The position numbers and the translations under genes are program-made. DNA of 64,000 bases from Massilia frigida. GTDB lineage: Bacteria > Pseudomonadota > Gammaproteobacteria > Burkholderiales > Burkholderiaceae_D. The stretch is taken from assembly GCF_011682175.1 (NCBI RefSeq), contig NZ_WHJG01000007.1, positions 62,001 to 126,000 on the forward strand, in the 5' to 3' direction. The notes below the pieces were generated by a model, which was not told the DNA's origin, searched no databases, and saw only the letters and a program-made list of their open reading frames with translations. This document shows, one piece after another, positions 8,853 to 17,687 of this stretch (the first letter of the stretch is position 1; each line of letters begins with the position of its first letter).

Positions 8853-9962
8853 ATGATCCAAGCCCGTCTCTTCACCCTCGCCCTGACTCTGCTGGTCTGC
8901 TTTGCCCTGCCGGCCTCGGCCGCGCAAACGCTGCGCAACCTGGTCAGTGTCGAAGGCGTGCGCGAGAACCCGCTGGTCGGCTACGGCCTGGTGGTCGGCC
9001 TGAACGGCAGCGGCGACAGCAGCCAGGTCAAGTTTTCCAGCCAGTCGGTGGTCAATATGCTCAAGCAGTTCGGCGTCAAGCTGCCGGACGGCGCCGAAGC
9101 GAAAAACAAGAACGTGGCCGCGGTCATGGTCAGCGCCGTCTTCCCGCCCGGCTACCGGCGCGGCCAGCCGATCGACGTCACGGTGTCCTCGCTGGGCGAC
9201 GCCAAGAGCTTGCGCGGCGGCGTGCTGCTGCTCACGCAAATGCGCGCGGCCGACAATGAAGTGTATGCCCTGGCCCAGGGCAATGTGGTGGTCGGCGGCC
9301 TGAACGCGACCGGCGCCAGCGGCTCGAGCGTCACCGTCAACACCCCGACCGGCGGACGGATTCCCAACGGCGCCCATATCGAACGCGAAATCGGCAGCGA
9401 TTTCTCGACCCGCGCCGAAGTCATGCTGCGCCTGAAAACGCCGCACTTCGAGACCGCCACCAATGTCGTCGAAGCCATCAACCGCCGCTTCGGGCCCTTG
9501 GCCACCACGGCCGACGGCGCCAGCATCCAGGTGATCGCCCCGGCCAACCCGACCGAGCGCGTGGCCTTCATGGCCAAGCTGCAAGCCTTGTCGGTCGACG
9601 TCGGCAGCGACGTGCCGAAAGTGGTGTTCAATTCGCGCACCGGCACGGTGGTGATCGCCGAAGGCGTGCGCGTCAAGGCGGCCGCCGTCACCCACGGTTC
9701 GCTCAAGGTGGTGATTTCCGAAAGCTCGGCCGTGAGCCAGCCCGGCCCCTTGTCGGGCGGACGCACCGCCGTCACCCCGCAATCGAAGCTGTCGGTCGAC
9801 CAGGGCGCCGGGCGCGCCATGTTCAAGTGGCCCGCCAGCGCCAAGCTGCAAACCATCATCGACATCGTCAACAGCCTGGGCGCCACCCCCGACGACATCA
9901 TGGCGATCCTGCAAGCGCTCGACCAGGCCGGCGCCATCGAAGGCGAACTGGTCGTCATTTAA
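8853..9962 (+). CDS. flgI: Flagellar P-ring protein FlgI
   Basis: 369-residue periplasmic P-ring subunit with a Sec signal peptide ([19 protein letters not shown], residues 5-23). [50 protein letters not shown] and the C-terminal [15 protein letters not shown] are conserved family blocks. Usual length. Its assembly chaperone FlgA is encoded at 3055-3795. flgJ follows after 12 bases. Confidence 0.96.
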   Translation: MIQARLFTLALTLLVCFALPASAAQTLRNLVSVEGVRENPLVGYGLVVGLNGSGDSSQVKFSSQSVVNMLKQFGVKLPDGAEAKNKNVAAVMVSAVFPPGYRRGQPIDVTVSSLGDAKSLRGGVLLLTQMRAADNEVYALAQGNVVVGGLNATGASGSSVTVNTPTGGRIPNGAHIEREIGSDFSTRAEVMLRLKTPHFETATNVVEAINRRFGPLATTADGASIQVIAPANPTERVAFMAKLQALSVDVGSDVPKVVFNSRTGTVVIAEGVRVKAAAVTHGSLKVVISESSAVSQPGPLSGGRTAVTPQSKLSVDQGAGRAMFKWPASAKLQTIIDIVNSLGATPDDIMAILQALDQAGAIEGELVVI

Positions 9963-9974
9963 GGAATTGCTGCC

Positions 9975-10358
9975 ATGAATCCACTCGACCTGACCACCAA
10001 GCTCAACCGCGCCGGCATGGGCCCCGGCCAGGAGGCCGCTGTCGCCCCGGCCGCCGACCCGGTGTTCGTGGCCAAAGCCACCAAGGCCGCCATCGAATTC
10101 GAAAGTTTTTTTATCGGCAATATGCTGCAGCAAATGCGCAACGGCACCCGCGCCATGGCCGAGGACGAGAGCGTGTTCAAGGACCCGGTCAACCGCGACA
10201 TGCAAGACATGGCCGACAAGCTGATGGCCGGGCAAATGGCGCACCAGCGCGCCTTCGGCGTGGCCGACGCCATCCTGCGCCAATTATTGCCGGCGGTCGC
10301 GGCGCCGGCAGCGGGCCCGCTGCCCATGCCGCTGCAAACTTCCCGCCAAAAAATTTAA
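9975..10358 (+). CDS. flgJ: Rod-binding protein FlgJ, single-domain form
   Basis: 127-residue protein holding only the FlgJ rod-binding domain (about 25-100): AAIEFESFFIGNMLQQMR, then DPVNRDMQDMADKLMAGQMA. The C-terminal glucosaminidase domain present in typical beta- and gamma-proteobacterial FlgJ (about 310-330 residues) is absent; the sequence ends in a Pro/Ala tail and a true stop with no downstream remnant. The enzymatic part is apparently supplied by the separate gene at 2322-3053. It lies in the canonical flgI-flgJ-flgK position. Confidence 0.9.
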   Translation: MNPLDLTTKLNRAGMGPGQEAAVAPAADPVFVAKATKAAIEFESFFIGNMLQQMRNGTRAMAEDESVFKDPVNRDMQDMADKLMAGQMAHQRAFGVADAILRQLLPAVAAPAAGPLPMPLQTSRQKI

Positions 10359-10431
10359 TGGAAGCAAGTAAACGGTCGCCTTGTCAGTATGACGGCCCAT
10401 CTTGCCGGCCCATCGAGAAAGAAGTGACACC

Positions 10432-11802
10432 ATGAGCATCATGAACAACGCCCTCAGCGGCGCCCTGGCTTCCCAACTCGCGCTCCAGACCACCAGCCAA
10501 AACATTGCAAACCTGCAAACCAAGGGCTACACGCGCCAGTCGGCACTGCTGACCGCGGTCGGTCCGCAGACGGGCACGCGGTCGGCCGGCGGCGGGGTGG
10601 CGGTCAATTCCCTGCTGCGTTTTTCGGATGGCTACAAGAACCAGCAACTGTGGCGCGCCGCTTCCGGCGTCGGCCAGTATTCCCAGACCCAGCCCTACCT
10701 GACCCAGCTCGAACGGGTCATGGGCGACAACGACGCCGGCCTGAGCAACGGGGTCGACAAATTCTTCCAGGCGCTCAACGCGGTGGCCGGGGTCGACCCC
10801 ACCTCGACCCCGCTGCGCCAGCAAGTACTGACCGCCGCCAGCGCCATGGCGCAGCGCTTCAACAGCATGAACAATGTCTACAACGGCCAGCTGCAATCCT
10901 TGCGCGACCAGCGCGGCGCGATTGTTGCGTCGGCCAACGCCTCGATCCAGACCATCGCCGACCTGAACCGCCAGATTGGCCTGGCCACCGCCTCCGGCAG
11001 CAGCACCTCGACCCTGGTCGACGCGCGCGACCTGGCCATCGACGCCCTGTCCACCCAGGTCGGCCTGGAAGTGACCGACCAGCCCGACGGCACGCGCAGC
11101 ATTTCGCTCAAGACCGGCCAGGCGCTGGTGATCGGCAACGTCGCCGCCACCCTGGTGGCCGAAGGCGGCGCGGCGCAAAACCTGCGGGTCGACTTCGCCG
11201 GTTCCTCGTTCCAGCTCGACAAGACGGCGGTCGGCGCCCAGCTCGGCGGCCTCGGCTTGTACGAACGCGACATCTTGCTGCCGATGCAGCAAGGCGTGTC
11301 CGACCTGGCCCAGCAGCTGGCGCAAAAGGTCAACACCCAGCTGGCGGCCGGCTACACCATGAACGGCACGGCCGGCGGCCCGCTGTTCGTGTTCACCCCG
11401 GGCAGCCCCTCGAACATGCTGCAGGTCACGGCCGGCTACCAGACCGCCGACCTCGCGTTTTCGGGCGATAATACCCCTGGCGACAGCGGCAACCTGCAAA
11501 AAATGATCGACATCAAGAAGCAGCCGGTCATCATCGGCACGCTCGGTTCGGTCATGATCAGCGACGCCGATTCCCAGCTGGTCGGCAAGCTGGCCGTCGA
11601 CAGCCAGCAAAACCGGGTGGCCCTGGCCACCGCCGAAACCATGCGCAACCATGCGATGGATGACTGGACCTCGACCAGCGGCGTCAACAAGGATGAAGAA
11701 GCGGTCAATCTGGTCGAGTACCAGAATATGTACCAGGCGAACATGAAAGTGATGTCAGTAGCCAATTCGCTGTTCGATGCGACGTTGGCCATGATGGGTT
11801 AA
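10432..11802 (+). CDS. flgK: Hook-filament junction protein FlgK (HAP1)
   Basis: 456-residue hook-associated protein 1. N-terminal ALSGALASQLALQTTSQNIA followed by NLQTKGYTRQS and the C-terminal VNLVEYQNMYQANMKVMSVA are the conserved terminal helices. ATG 10432 (MSIMNNALS) is used; the frame opens at 10402 without a ribosome site. At 456 residues it is on the short side of the family, the variable middle domains being compact. Exported with the FlgN chaperone. flgL starts ten bases downstream. Confidence 0.93.
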   Translation: MSIMNNALSGALASQLALQTTSQNIANLQTKGYTRQSALLTAVGPQTGTRSAGGGVAVNSLLRFSDGYKNQQLWRAASGVGQYSQTQPYLTQLERVMGDNDAGLSNGVDKFFQALNAVAGVDPTSTPLRQQVLTAASAMAQRFNSMNNVYNGQLQSLRDQRGAIVASANASIQTIADLNRQIGLATASGSSTSTLVDARDLAIDALSTQVGLEVTDQPDGTRSISLKTGQALVIGNVAATLVAEGGAAQNLRVDFAGSSFQLDKTAVGAQLGGLGLYERDILLPMQQGVSDLAQQLAQKVNTQLAAGYTMNGTAGGPLFVFTPGSPSNMLQVTAGYQTADLAFSGDNTPGDSGNLQKMIDIKKQPVIIGTLGSVMISDADSQLVGKLAVDSQQNRVALATAETMRNHAMDDWTSTSGVNKDEEAVNLVEYQNMYQANMKVMSVANSLFDATLAMMG

Positions 11803-11812
11803 GGAGAAACGT

Positions 11813-12724
11813 ATGCGGATTGCCACCAGCCAATATCAAGCGACGATGAATATCTCGCTCCAGCAAAACCAGGAGCGCATCAGCTACGTGAACCAGCAGA
11901 TGGCGAGCCGTACCCGGATCCTGCTGCCGTCCGACGACCCGGTCGACACGGTGCGCATGTCGCGCCTGCACCGCGAAGAGTCCGCCGTTGGCCAGTACCG
12001 CGACAATATCGCCGCGCTCAAGATCCGCCTGACCAAGAACGAAGCCTACCTCGGCAGCATGGTGAACGACATGATGCAAGGGCGCGACCTGCTGGTCTGG
12101 TCGTCCGACGGCGGCAACGCCCCGGCCGACCTGGCCGCCATGGTCTCGCCCCTGACCGCCCTGCGCGAAAGCCTGCTCTACAGCGCCAACTCGATCGACC
12201 AGGAAGGGCGCTATGTGTTTTCCGGCACCCAGACCGGCACCGCCCCGATCGCCTACAACGCGGCCGCCGCAATCGGTTCGCGCTACAGCTACGCCGGCAA
12301 CACCAACGACCAGACGGTGGTGGTCGGCAATGGCATCACCCAGGTTGCGAACGGCAATATGAGCGGCATCGAAACCATGCTCAACCAGCTCGACATGACC
12401 CTGGCCGCGCTCAGCGCGCCGGGCGCCAGCGCCAATGATCCGGCCACCCGGGCCACCCTGGCGGCCAACCTGGACGGCTTCGACACCGCGCTCGAGCTCA
12501 TTTCCGGCAAGATCGCCGTGCTGGGCGGCTCGCAAAACATCCTCAGCACGCTCGACGAAAACCACAGCAATGTGAGTTTGTCGAACCAGATGGCGCTGAC
12601 CGACATCGGCCAGCTCGACTACGGCCTCGCCGCGACCGAGCTGAGCGGCTACACCAGCGCGCTGGAAGCGACCTACAAGGCCTATGCCAAGATAGGCAAC
12701 CTGTCCCTGTTCGCGGCACTCTGA
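11813..12724 (+). CDS. flgL: Hook-filament junction protein FlgL (HAP3)
   Basis: 303-residue flagellin-like hook-associated protein 3. N-terminal MRIATSQYQATMNISLQQNQ and the motif ILLPSDDPVDTVRMSRL are typical; the C-terminal helix has SLSNQMALTDIGQLDYGLAATELSG-like flagellin-family periodicity. AAGGAGAAA precedes the start. The next gene starts four bases after its stop, so it belongs to the same transcript. Confidence 0.92.
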   Translation: MRIATSQYQATMNISLQQNQERISYVNQQMASRTRILLPSDDPVDTVRMSRLHREESAVGQYRDNIAALKIRLTKNEAYLGSMVNDMMQGRDLLVWSSDGGNAPADLAAMVSPLTALRESLLYSANSIDQEGRYVFSGTQTGTAPIAYNAAAAIGSRYSYAGNTNDQTVVVGNGITQVANGNMSGIETMLNQLDMTLAALSAPGASANDPATRATLAANLDGFDTALELISGKIAVLGGSQNILSTLDENHSNVSLSNQMALTDIGQLDYGLAATELSGYTSALEATYKAYAKIGNLSLFAAL

Positions 12725-12728
12725 CGCC

Positions 12729-13742
12729 ATGGAAGCGATCCGTCCCACCACCGGCAGTACCAGCGGCCCGGCCGGCGCCAACGGCAGCGGCGTGCGCAGC
12801 GAGGCGGCCCCGGGCGCCACGCCAGGGGGGCGTCCGCCCCAGCTGACCCCGGTGGCGCCGGCACGCAGCACCCCCGCCCCGCTGCGGCGCGGCCTGGCCA
12901 GCGTCGACCACCAGCTGCAGGGCGACGTCGCCAGCGCCCAGCAAGCGCTCGATTTCCTGGAACAGGTGGCCGGCCAGCTGCAAGCGCTCAAGGGCGAGCT
13001 GAGCGCCAAACTCAGCTCGCGCCGTGGCGACAGCGGCGCCATCGAAGCCCACCTGCGCCAGCTTGGCGCGACCATGGACAAGCGGCGCCAGGCCAGCGGC
13101 GGCAGTGTCGACGCGCGCCTGAGCTTCAGCAGTCCGGCGCCGGCCAGCCAGCGCTTCCGCATCAAGGGCCTGAACCTCGACATGCTCACCGCCGGGGCCG
13201 GCCAAACCCTGTCGTTTTCGGTGGGCGGCAACACCCAGCCGCTGACGGTGACGGTGGATCCCTCCATGACGCGCGACGACATCGTGGTGCGCTTCGACCG
13301 CGCGCTGGCCCCGGCCAATATGCGCGTGAGCGCCGACGGCAGCGGCGCGCTGGTCTTCAGCACGCCCGAGACGGCCTGGCCGATGGTACGCGATTCGCTC
13401 TCGATCCAGGGGGTGGGGCGGGTCGCGGTGGAAGCCGATACCGACGTCGTCATGCCACAGCAATGGGGCGCCAGCAACGCCGACGCCCTGCGCCAGAGTT
13501 TGCATGAAGTCGTGCAAGCGCTCGCGCAAGTGCAGCGCTCGCAGGATGCGGCCAGCCAGGCGCTCAGTGCGGCGGCCAGCCGCGCCGCCGTCGACCAGGC
13601 GCCGCCGGCCGACATTGAAGTGATGGCCCAGGATTTCGCCGACACCGCCAGCACCCCGAACTACGAATCGCTGCTGGCGCTGACCTCGGCGCTGGTCGGC
13701 ATCAGCCGCGAGCGCGTCCTCGCCCTGCTCGGCCTGCACTAA
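12729..13742 (+). CDS. Hook-associated/LafW-like flagellar protein
   Basis: 337-residue protein, last gene of the flg operon, four bases after flgL. I do not recognise a named family with certainty. Visible: a Pro/Gly-rich N-terminus (1-50), a helical segment (about 55-110), a beta-rich middle (SFSVGGNTQPLTVTVDPSM and DIVVRFDRALAPANMRVSADG, about 150-205) that resembles the flagellin IN-type motif of hook-associated proteins, and a C-terminal helix ending NYESLLALTSALVGISRERV, similar to the C-terminal end of FlgK/FlgL proteins. No signal peptide. In Flag-2/lateral loci the gene after lfgL is lafW, described as a hook-associated protein; position and features fit that, as inference. Confidence 0.6.
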   Translation: MEAIRPTTGSTSGPAGANGSGVRSEAAPGATPGGRPPQLTPVAPARSTPAPLRRGLASVDHQLQGDVASAQQALDFLEQVAGQLQALKGELSAKLSSRRGDSGAIEAHLRQLGATMDKRRQASGGSVDARLSFSSPAPASQRFRIKGLNLDMLTAGAGQTLSFSVGGNTQPLTVTVDPSMTRDDIVVRFDRALAPANMRVSADGSGALVFSTPETAWPMVRDSLSIQGVGRVAVEADTDVVMPQQWGASNADALRQSLHEVVQALAQVQRSQDAASQALSAAASRAAVDQAPPADIEVMAQDFADTASTPNYESLLALTSALVGISRERVLALLGLH

Positions 13743-13749
13743 GCAGCCC

Positions 13750-13867
13750 ACCGGGGTCTGACCTCTGATTAGAGCCCACCGGGGTCTGACCTCTGATTAG
13801 CAACAATGCTAATTCGTCCGACTCCGGCCTGATTTTCCCTACAACCGGGGTCAGAGCTCTAATTTGC
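13750..13867. repeat. GGGGTC palindromic repeat array, left of the lgt-like gene (three forward copies)
   Basis: Two near-identical copies of CCGGGGTCTGACCTCTGATT lie 28 bases apart (13751 and 13779), and a third variant with CCGGGGTCAGAGCTCT starts at 13845 and continues into AATTTGCAACATTGCAAA. They sit between the end of the flagellar operon and the lgt-like stop. The same family recurs in opposite orientation at 14847-14947 and in a second array at 32226-32660. Confidence 0.9.
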
Positions 13868-13915
13868 AACATTGCAAATATCGCTCAGCTCCCGGTGTGG
13901 CGATGTTGCATTCAG

Positions 13916-14833
13916 CTAAAACGCCTCAGGTGCCTGGAGCGCGCTGCTGCGACGGCTTAACAGCAGGACGCCGACCGCGCCCGCCAGCGCCAGCACCAGC
14001 GCCACGATCTCGGCCTGGCTGGCCTGAACACTCCCCAGGGCGAATTTCGGATTGACCCGGATCTGCTCGATCAGCAGCCGCTCCAGCCCCGCCAGCACCA
14101 GGTACACCGAAAACAGCCAGCCGCTTTTGAACTGGTGCTTGCGCAGCTTCCACAGCAGCGCGAAGCAAGCCAGCGCCATCACCGTCTCGTACACCGACGT
14201 CGGATACACGCCCGGCGCCGCCAGCACCTCACCGAAAATATTGTTGTCGTAGGTCTGCGCCCAAAACCAGGTCGGCAGCCACTCGGGTTTCAGCGCCATG
14301 TTCGCCGCCGTGCCCCAGTCGCCGTCGCCGGACACCTGGCAGCCGACGCGGCCGAGCGCGTAACCGAGCATCATGGCCGGCGCCACTGCGTCGAGCAGCG
14401 GGCGGATCGGCAACTTCCAGCGGCGCACGCAAATCACCCCGGCCACCGTGCCAAGGATGAGCCCGCCGAACACGCTCAGGCCGGAACGGCTGAAAATCAT
14501 GCTCCACGGATCGGCCATAAACTGATCGGTATGCTCCAGGATGTGGAACAGGCGCGCGCCGACCACGCCCACCAATACCACCACAAAGGCGAGATCATTG
14601 ACGATCTCCTGCGGCGGCACCGCCACCTCGCTCACCACGCCATCGTCACCCTTGACGCGCTTATGTGCCGGACCGATGCGGCCGGCCGCGTACAGCCGGG
14701 CCAGCTCGCGCTTGAGGCACTCGGCGCCGGCCATGATGGCGCACGCCACCAGCAAGCCGAAGGTGGCGATCGGCAACGGCAGGTCGATGCCGGTCAGGTC
14801 CCTGATGACATCGCTTAAATACGGATACGACAT
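13916..14833 (-). CDS. Divergent prolipoprotein diacylglyceryl transferase (Lgt) family protein
   Basis: 305-residue polytopic membrane protein with about seven membrane segments. Lgt-family landmarks are VGVVGARLFHILEH, SGLSVFGGLILGTVAG and GYALGRVGCQVSGDGDWG, with a C-terminal LERLLIEQIRVNPKF. Compared with E. coli Lgt, the HGG histidine position is Phe (SVFGG), the arginine of GRxG is kept, but the N of GNFINGE is Cys and the downstream Glu is Asp. It is therefore a divergent branch, and transferase activity is not assured. ATG 14833 is used; extension to 14893 would translate the repeat array. It is surrounded on both sides by inverted copies of the GGGGTC repeat. A normal lgt may exist elsewhere. 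Confidence 0.72.
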   Translation of the reverse strand: MSYPYLSDVIRDLTGIDLPLPIATFGLLVACAIMAGAECLKRELARLYAAGRIGPAHKRVKGDDGVVSEVAVPPQEIVNDLAFVVVLVGVVGARLFHILEHTDQFMADPWSMIFSRSGLSVFGGLILGTVAGVICVRRWKLPIRPLLDAVAPAMMLGYALGRVGCQVSGDGDWGTAANMALKPEWLPTWFWAQTYDNNIFGEVLAAPGVYPTSVYETVMALACFALLWKLRKHQFKSGWLFSVYLVLAGLERLLIEQIRVNPKFALGSVQASQAEIVALVLALAGAVGVLLLSRRSSALQAPEAF

Positions 14834-14846
14834 GCCTATTCTTTCT

Positions 14847-14947
14847 GCAATGTTTCGAGTCAGAGCTCTGACCCCGATGAAGGAATGTTTCAAGTCAGAG
14901 CTCTGACCCCAATGAAGAAATGTTTCGAGTCAGAGGTCAGACCCCGG
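14847..14947. repeat. GGGGTC palindromic repeat array, right of the lgt-like gene (three reverse copies)
   Basis: Three units start at 14847, 14883 and 14917, each with TGTTTC(G/A)AGTCAGAG followed by CTCTGACCCC or GTCAGACCCC. The core GTCAGAGCTCTGAC is a perfect 14-base palindrome. Orientation is opposite to the array at 13750-13867, so the lgt-like gene sits between inverted arrays, immediately upstream of its own start codon. Confidence 0.9.
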
Positions 14948-14973
14948 TGGTGCCGGGTTGTGCTGAAAGCCGA

Positions 14974-15026
14974 AACGCCTTCCGCCAGGCCAGCATCGTG
15001 TCGATGCAAGCCCAGGGGAAGGCGTT
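14974..15026. repeat. Long interrupted hairpin downstream of typA
   Basis: Outer arms AACGCCTTCC (14974-14983) and GGAAGGCGTT (15017-15026) are perfectly complementary, and an inner hairpin GCATCG-TGT-CGATGC is centred between them; the nine bases between the two stems pair only partly. It lies 37 bases after the typA stop on the minus strand. It could stabilise or terminate the typA transcript, but no T-run follows, so it is not a standard intrinsic terminator. Confidence 0.6.
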
Positions 15027-15062
15027 GTCGCTACGGAATGCGAGGCACTCCGTGGGCGTCAA

Positions 15063-16898
15063 TTACGCGGAATCGCGGCCAGCTTTTTTACGCTCGTGCT
15101 CTTTCAGGTAGCGCTTGCGCAGGCGGATCGATTTTGGCGTGATTTCGACCAGTTCGTCGTCGGCGATGAATTCCACCGCGTATTCGAGCGACATCTGGAT
15201 CGGCGGTACCAGGCGCACCGCTTCATCGGTACCCGACGAACGCACGTTGGTCAGCTGCTTGCCCTTGATCGGGTTGACGACCAGGTCGTTGTCACGCGAG
15301 TGAATGCCGATGATCATGCCTTCGTACACTGGGTCGTTGTGCACCACGAACATACGGCCGCGGTCTTGCAGTTTCCAGATCGCGTAAGCAACCGCCGCGC
15401 CGTCGTCTTGCGAGATCAGCACGCCGTTGCGACGGCCAGCCATTTCGCCTTTCGAGTTGTCGACCGGTGCGTATTCGTCGAATACGTGGCTCATCAGGCC
15501 GGTGCCGCGGGTCAGGGTCATGAATTCGCCCTGGAAGCCGATCAGGCCACGCGCAGGAATCTTGTATTCGAGACGAACACGGCCCTTGCCATCCGATTCC
15601 ATGTTTTGCAGGTCGCCACGACGACGGCCCAGTTCTTCCATGACGCCGCCCTGGTTGGCTTCTTCAACGTCAACCGACAGTTGCTCGAACGGCTCGTGGC
15701 GCACGCCATCAACCATTTTGAACACCACGCGTGGACGCGATACGGCCAGCTCGAAGCCTTCGCGGCGCATGTTTTCGATCAGAATCGTCAGGTGCAGCTC
15801 ACCGCGGCCCGAGACTTCAAAAATCGTGTCGTCGTCGGTCGGCGCTACGCGCAGGGCAACGTTGGCTTTCAGTTCGCGGTCCAGACGGTCGCGCAGCTGG
15901 CGGCTGGTGACGAACTTGCCTTCGCGGCCGGCCAGTGGCGAGTTGTTGACCATGAAGTTCATGGTCAGGGTCGGCTCGTCGACGGTCAGCATCGGCAGCG
16001 CGTCCGGGGTGTCCGGCTGGCAGATGGTCGAACCGATGCCGATTTCGTCGATACCGTTGATCAGCACGATGTCGCCGGCGACGGCTTCGTCAACCAGCAC
16101 GCGCTCCAGGCCCTTGAAGTTCAGCACCTGGTTGATGCGGCCCTTGATCGGGGTCGAATCAGGACCGTTCAGGACGATGACGTCCTGGCCGGACTTGATG
16201 CGGCCGCGCGAGATACGGCCAATGCCGATCTTGCCGACGTACGAGGAGTAATCGAGCGAGGTCACTTGCATCTGCAGCGGGCCGTCCGGATTGTCGTCAC
16301 GCACAGGAACGTGCTTGAGGATGGCTTCGAACAGCGGGGTCATGTCGCCTTCGCGCACTTCCGCATCGAGGCTGGCGTAGCCGTTCAGGGCCGATGCGAA
16401 CACGACCGGGAAGTCGAGCTGTTCGTCGGTGGCGCCCAGTTTGTCGAACAGTTCGAACGTCTGGTTGATCGCCCATTCAGCGCGTGCGCCCGGACGGTCG
16501 ATCTTGTTGACGACCACGATAGGCTTCAGACCCAGCGCCAGCGCTTTACGCGTCACGAAGCGGGTCTGCGGCATCGGGCCTTCTTGCGCATCGACCAGCA
16601 GCAGCACCGAGTCAACCATCGACAGCACGCGCTCGACTTCGCCGCCGAAGTCGGCGTGGCCTGGGGTGTCGACGATGTTGATGTGGGTGCCGTTGTATTC
16701 AACCGCGCAGTTCTTCGACAGAATCGTAATGCCACGTTCTTTTTCGAGGTCGTTCGAATCCATTACGCGGGTTTCGACTGCCTGGTTTTCACGGAAGGTA
16801 CCGGATTGGCGCAGCAGCTTGTCCACGAGCGTGGTTTTGCCGTGGTCAACGTGGGCGATGATAGCGATGTTACGAATTGCGCGTTTTGAATTTGACAT
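15063..16898 (-). CDS. typA: Ribosome-associated GTPase TypA/BipA
   Basis: 611-residue translational GTPase of the EF-G family that binds the 70S ribosome and supports 50S assembly and stress growth. Switch/P-loop [11 protein letters not shown] starts at residue 14, [22 protein letters not shown] and [14 protein letters not shown] (NKID) follow; then domain II, the EF-G domain III and V, and the TypA-specific C-terminal domain (about 490-600) with [15 protein letters not shown]. Full family length. Transcribed alone on the minus strand from a possible extended -10 promoter near 16970. Confidence 0.97.
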   Translation of the reverse strand: MSNSKRAIRNIAIIAHVDHGKTTLVDKLLRQSGTFRENQAVETRVMDSNDLEKERGITILSKNCAVEYNGTHINIVDTPGHADFGGEVERVLSMVDSVLLLVDAQEGPMPQTRFVTRKALALGLKPIVVVNKIDRPGARAEWAINQTFELFDKLGATDEQLDFPVVFASALNGYASLDAEVREGDMTPLFEAILKHVPVRDDNPDGPLQMQVTSLDYSSYVGKIGIGRISRGRIKSGQDVIVLNGPDSTPIKGRINQVLNFKGLERVLVDEAVAGDIVLINGIDEIGIGSTICQPDTPDALPMLTVDEPTLTMNFMVNNSPLAGREGKFVTSRQLRDRLDRELKANVALRVAPTDDDTIFEVSGRGELHLTILIENMRREGFELAVSRPRVVFKMVDGVRHEPFEQLSVDVEEANQGGVMEELGRRRGDLQNMESDGKGRVRLEYKIPARGLIGFQGEFMTLTRGTGLMSHVFDEYAPVDNSKGEMAGRRNGVLISQDDGAAVAYAIWKLQDRGRMFVVHNDPVYEGMIIGIHSRDNDLVVNPIKGKQLTNVRSSGTDEAVRLVPPIQMSLEYAVEFIADDELVEITPKSIRLRKRYLKEHERKKAGRDSA

Positions 16899-16966
16899 GG
16901 TCGTAAGGAACGGAAATGTACGTGGTGTACGAAGGTGTACGGTGCTGCTTAAATCAGGAACCGACT

Positions 16967-16975
16967 AGTATAGCA
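16967..16975 (-). promoter_or_regulatory. Possible extended -10 promoter of typA
   Basis: On the minus strand the bases read TGCTATACT, a TATACT -10 element with the TGn extension, about 70 bases upstream of the typA start. No good -35 box is seen at normal spacing. Short GTGTACG direct repeats lie between this site and the start codon. Confidence 0.45.
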
Positions 16976-17180
16976 TGCTAAACCGGCGTATTGCGCACCA
17001 CCAATTTGAAAAGCCCTGCAATTTCAATGGCTTGCTGCTTTTTTCACCACAGGCATGCACCGCTCCGGTGCAATTGTGACTGCTTTTCGTGTCAGCAGCA
17101 TGACAAGCTCACCGCGCCGCGATTGCCGAGTCGCGCCGATGCGTCGCATCATCGCCCTCTCTTTACCAAATGGAATCATG

Positions 17181-17687
17181 ATGAGCGATCACGCCGGCAG
17201 CGACACCACCAACGATGGCTGGGACGCCATCGACGCCAGCCTGGCGCGGCTGTATCCCGGCCAGCAGCCGCGCCACGTGGGAACGGTGCTGCGCGCGAGC
17301 ATGGGCGGGGGCGATCCGCTGGACGGCATCAGCGTCTATCGCAGCACGCAGGGCCTGCCGCACTGGCATTACGTCACCTACGGCCTGTCGGAACTGTACG
17401 GCAAGGAGTCGGGCGACCCGGACGACAGCGGCTATGGCCTGGAACTGACCTTGCGCCTGCTCGCCCTGCCCGGCGAGACCGAAGCGCCGTCGTGGCCGTT
17501 CAATTTTCTGCACAACCTGGCGCGCTACGTTTTCCGCACCGGCAACGTGTTCGCGGACGGCCACTGGATGACCGCCAACGGCCCGATCGCGCTCGGTACA
17601 CCTACCGACATCTGCTCCATGGCGTTTGCCAGCGACCCGGAATTGCCCGCCATCGATACGGTCAACGGCCGGGTCGAATTCCTGTAG
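17181..17687 (+). CDS. SUFU-domain protein, apparently truncated
   Basis: 168-residue protein with the suppressor-of-fused domain fold signature: WDAIDASLARLYPGQQPRHVG at the start (as WxxIDxxLxxLYPxQxPxHxG), then DPLDGISVYRS, HWHYVTYGLSELY, GYGLELTLRL and WPFNFLHNLARYVF. Cellular role in bacteria is not established; such genes are sometimes linked to contact-dependent toxins or immunity. The frame ends at TAG right after GRVEFL; the following codons VVGLTIG still resemble the family continuation (FLQ-VVGLT) before a second stop at 17709-17711, so the C-terminal part has probably been lost. ATG 17178 or 17181 are both possible. Confidence 0.72.
   Translation: MSDHAGSDTTNDGWDAIDASLARLYPGQQPRHVGTVLRASMGGGDPLDGISVYRSTQGLPHWHYVTYGLSELYGKESGDPDDSGYGLELTLRLLALPGETEAPSWPFNFLHNLARYVFRTGNVFADGHWMTANGPIALGTPTDICSMAFASDPELPAIDTVNGRVEFL

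Noticed and set aside
14834-14893. N-terminal extension of the lgt-like protein
   Set aside because: The additional residues come from translating the repeat array; ATG 14833 gives the expected Lgt N-terminus.
14974-15026. attC-like integron site
   Set aside because: No R'/R'' core (GTTRRRY) pairs or integrase gene; retained only as a hairpin.
15096-16889. Plus-strand 597-codon open frame opposite typA
   Set aside because: Exact antisense of the TypA coding sequence, rich in His/Val/Arg as typical of shadows; TypA motifs are intact on the minus strand.
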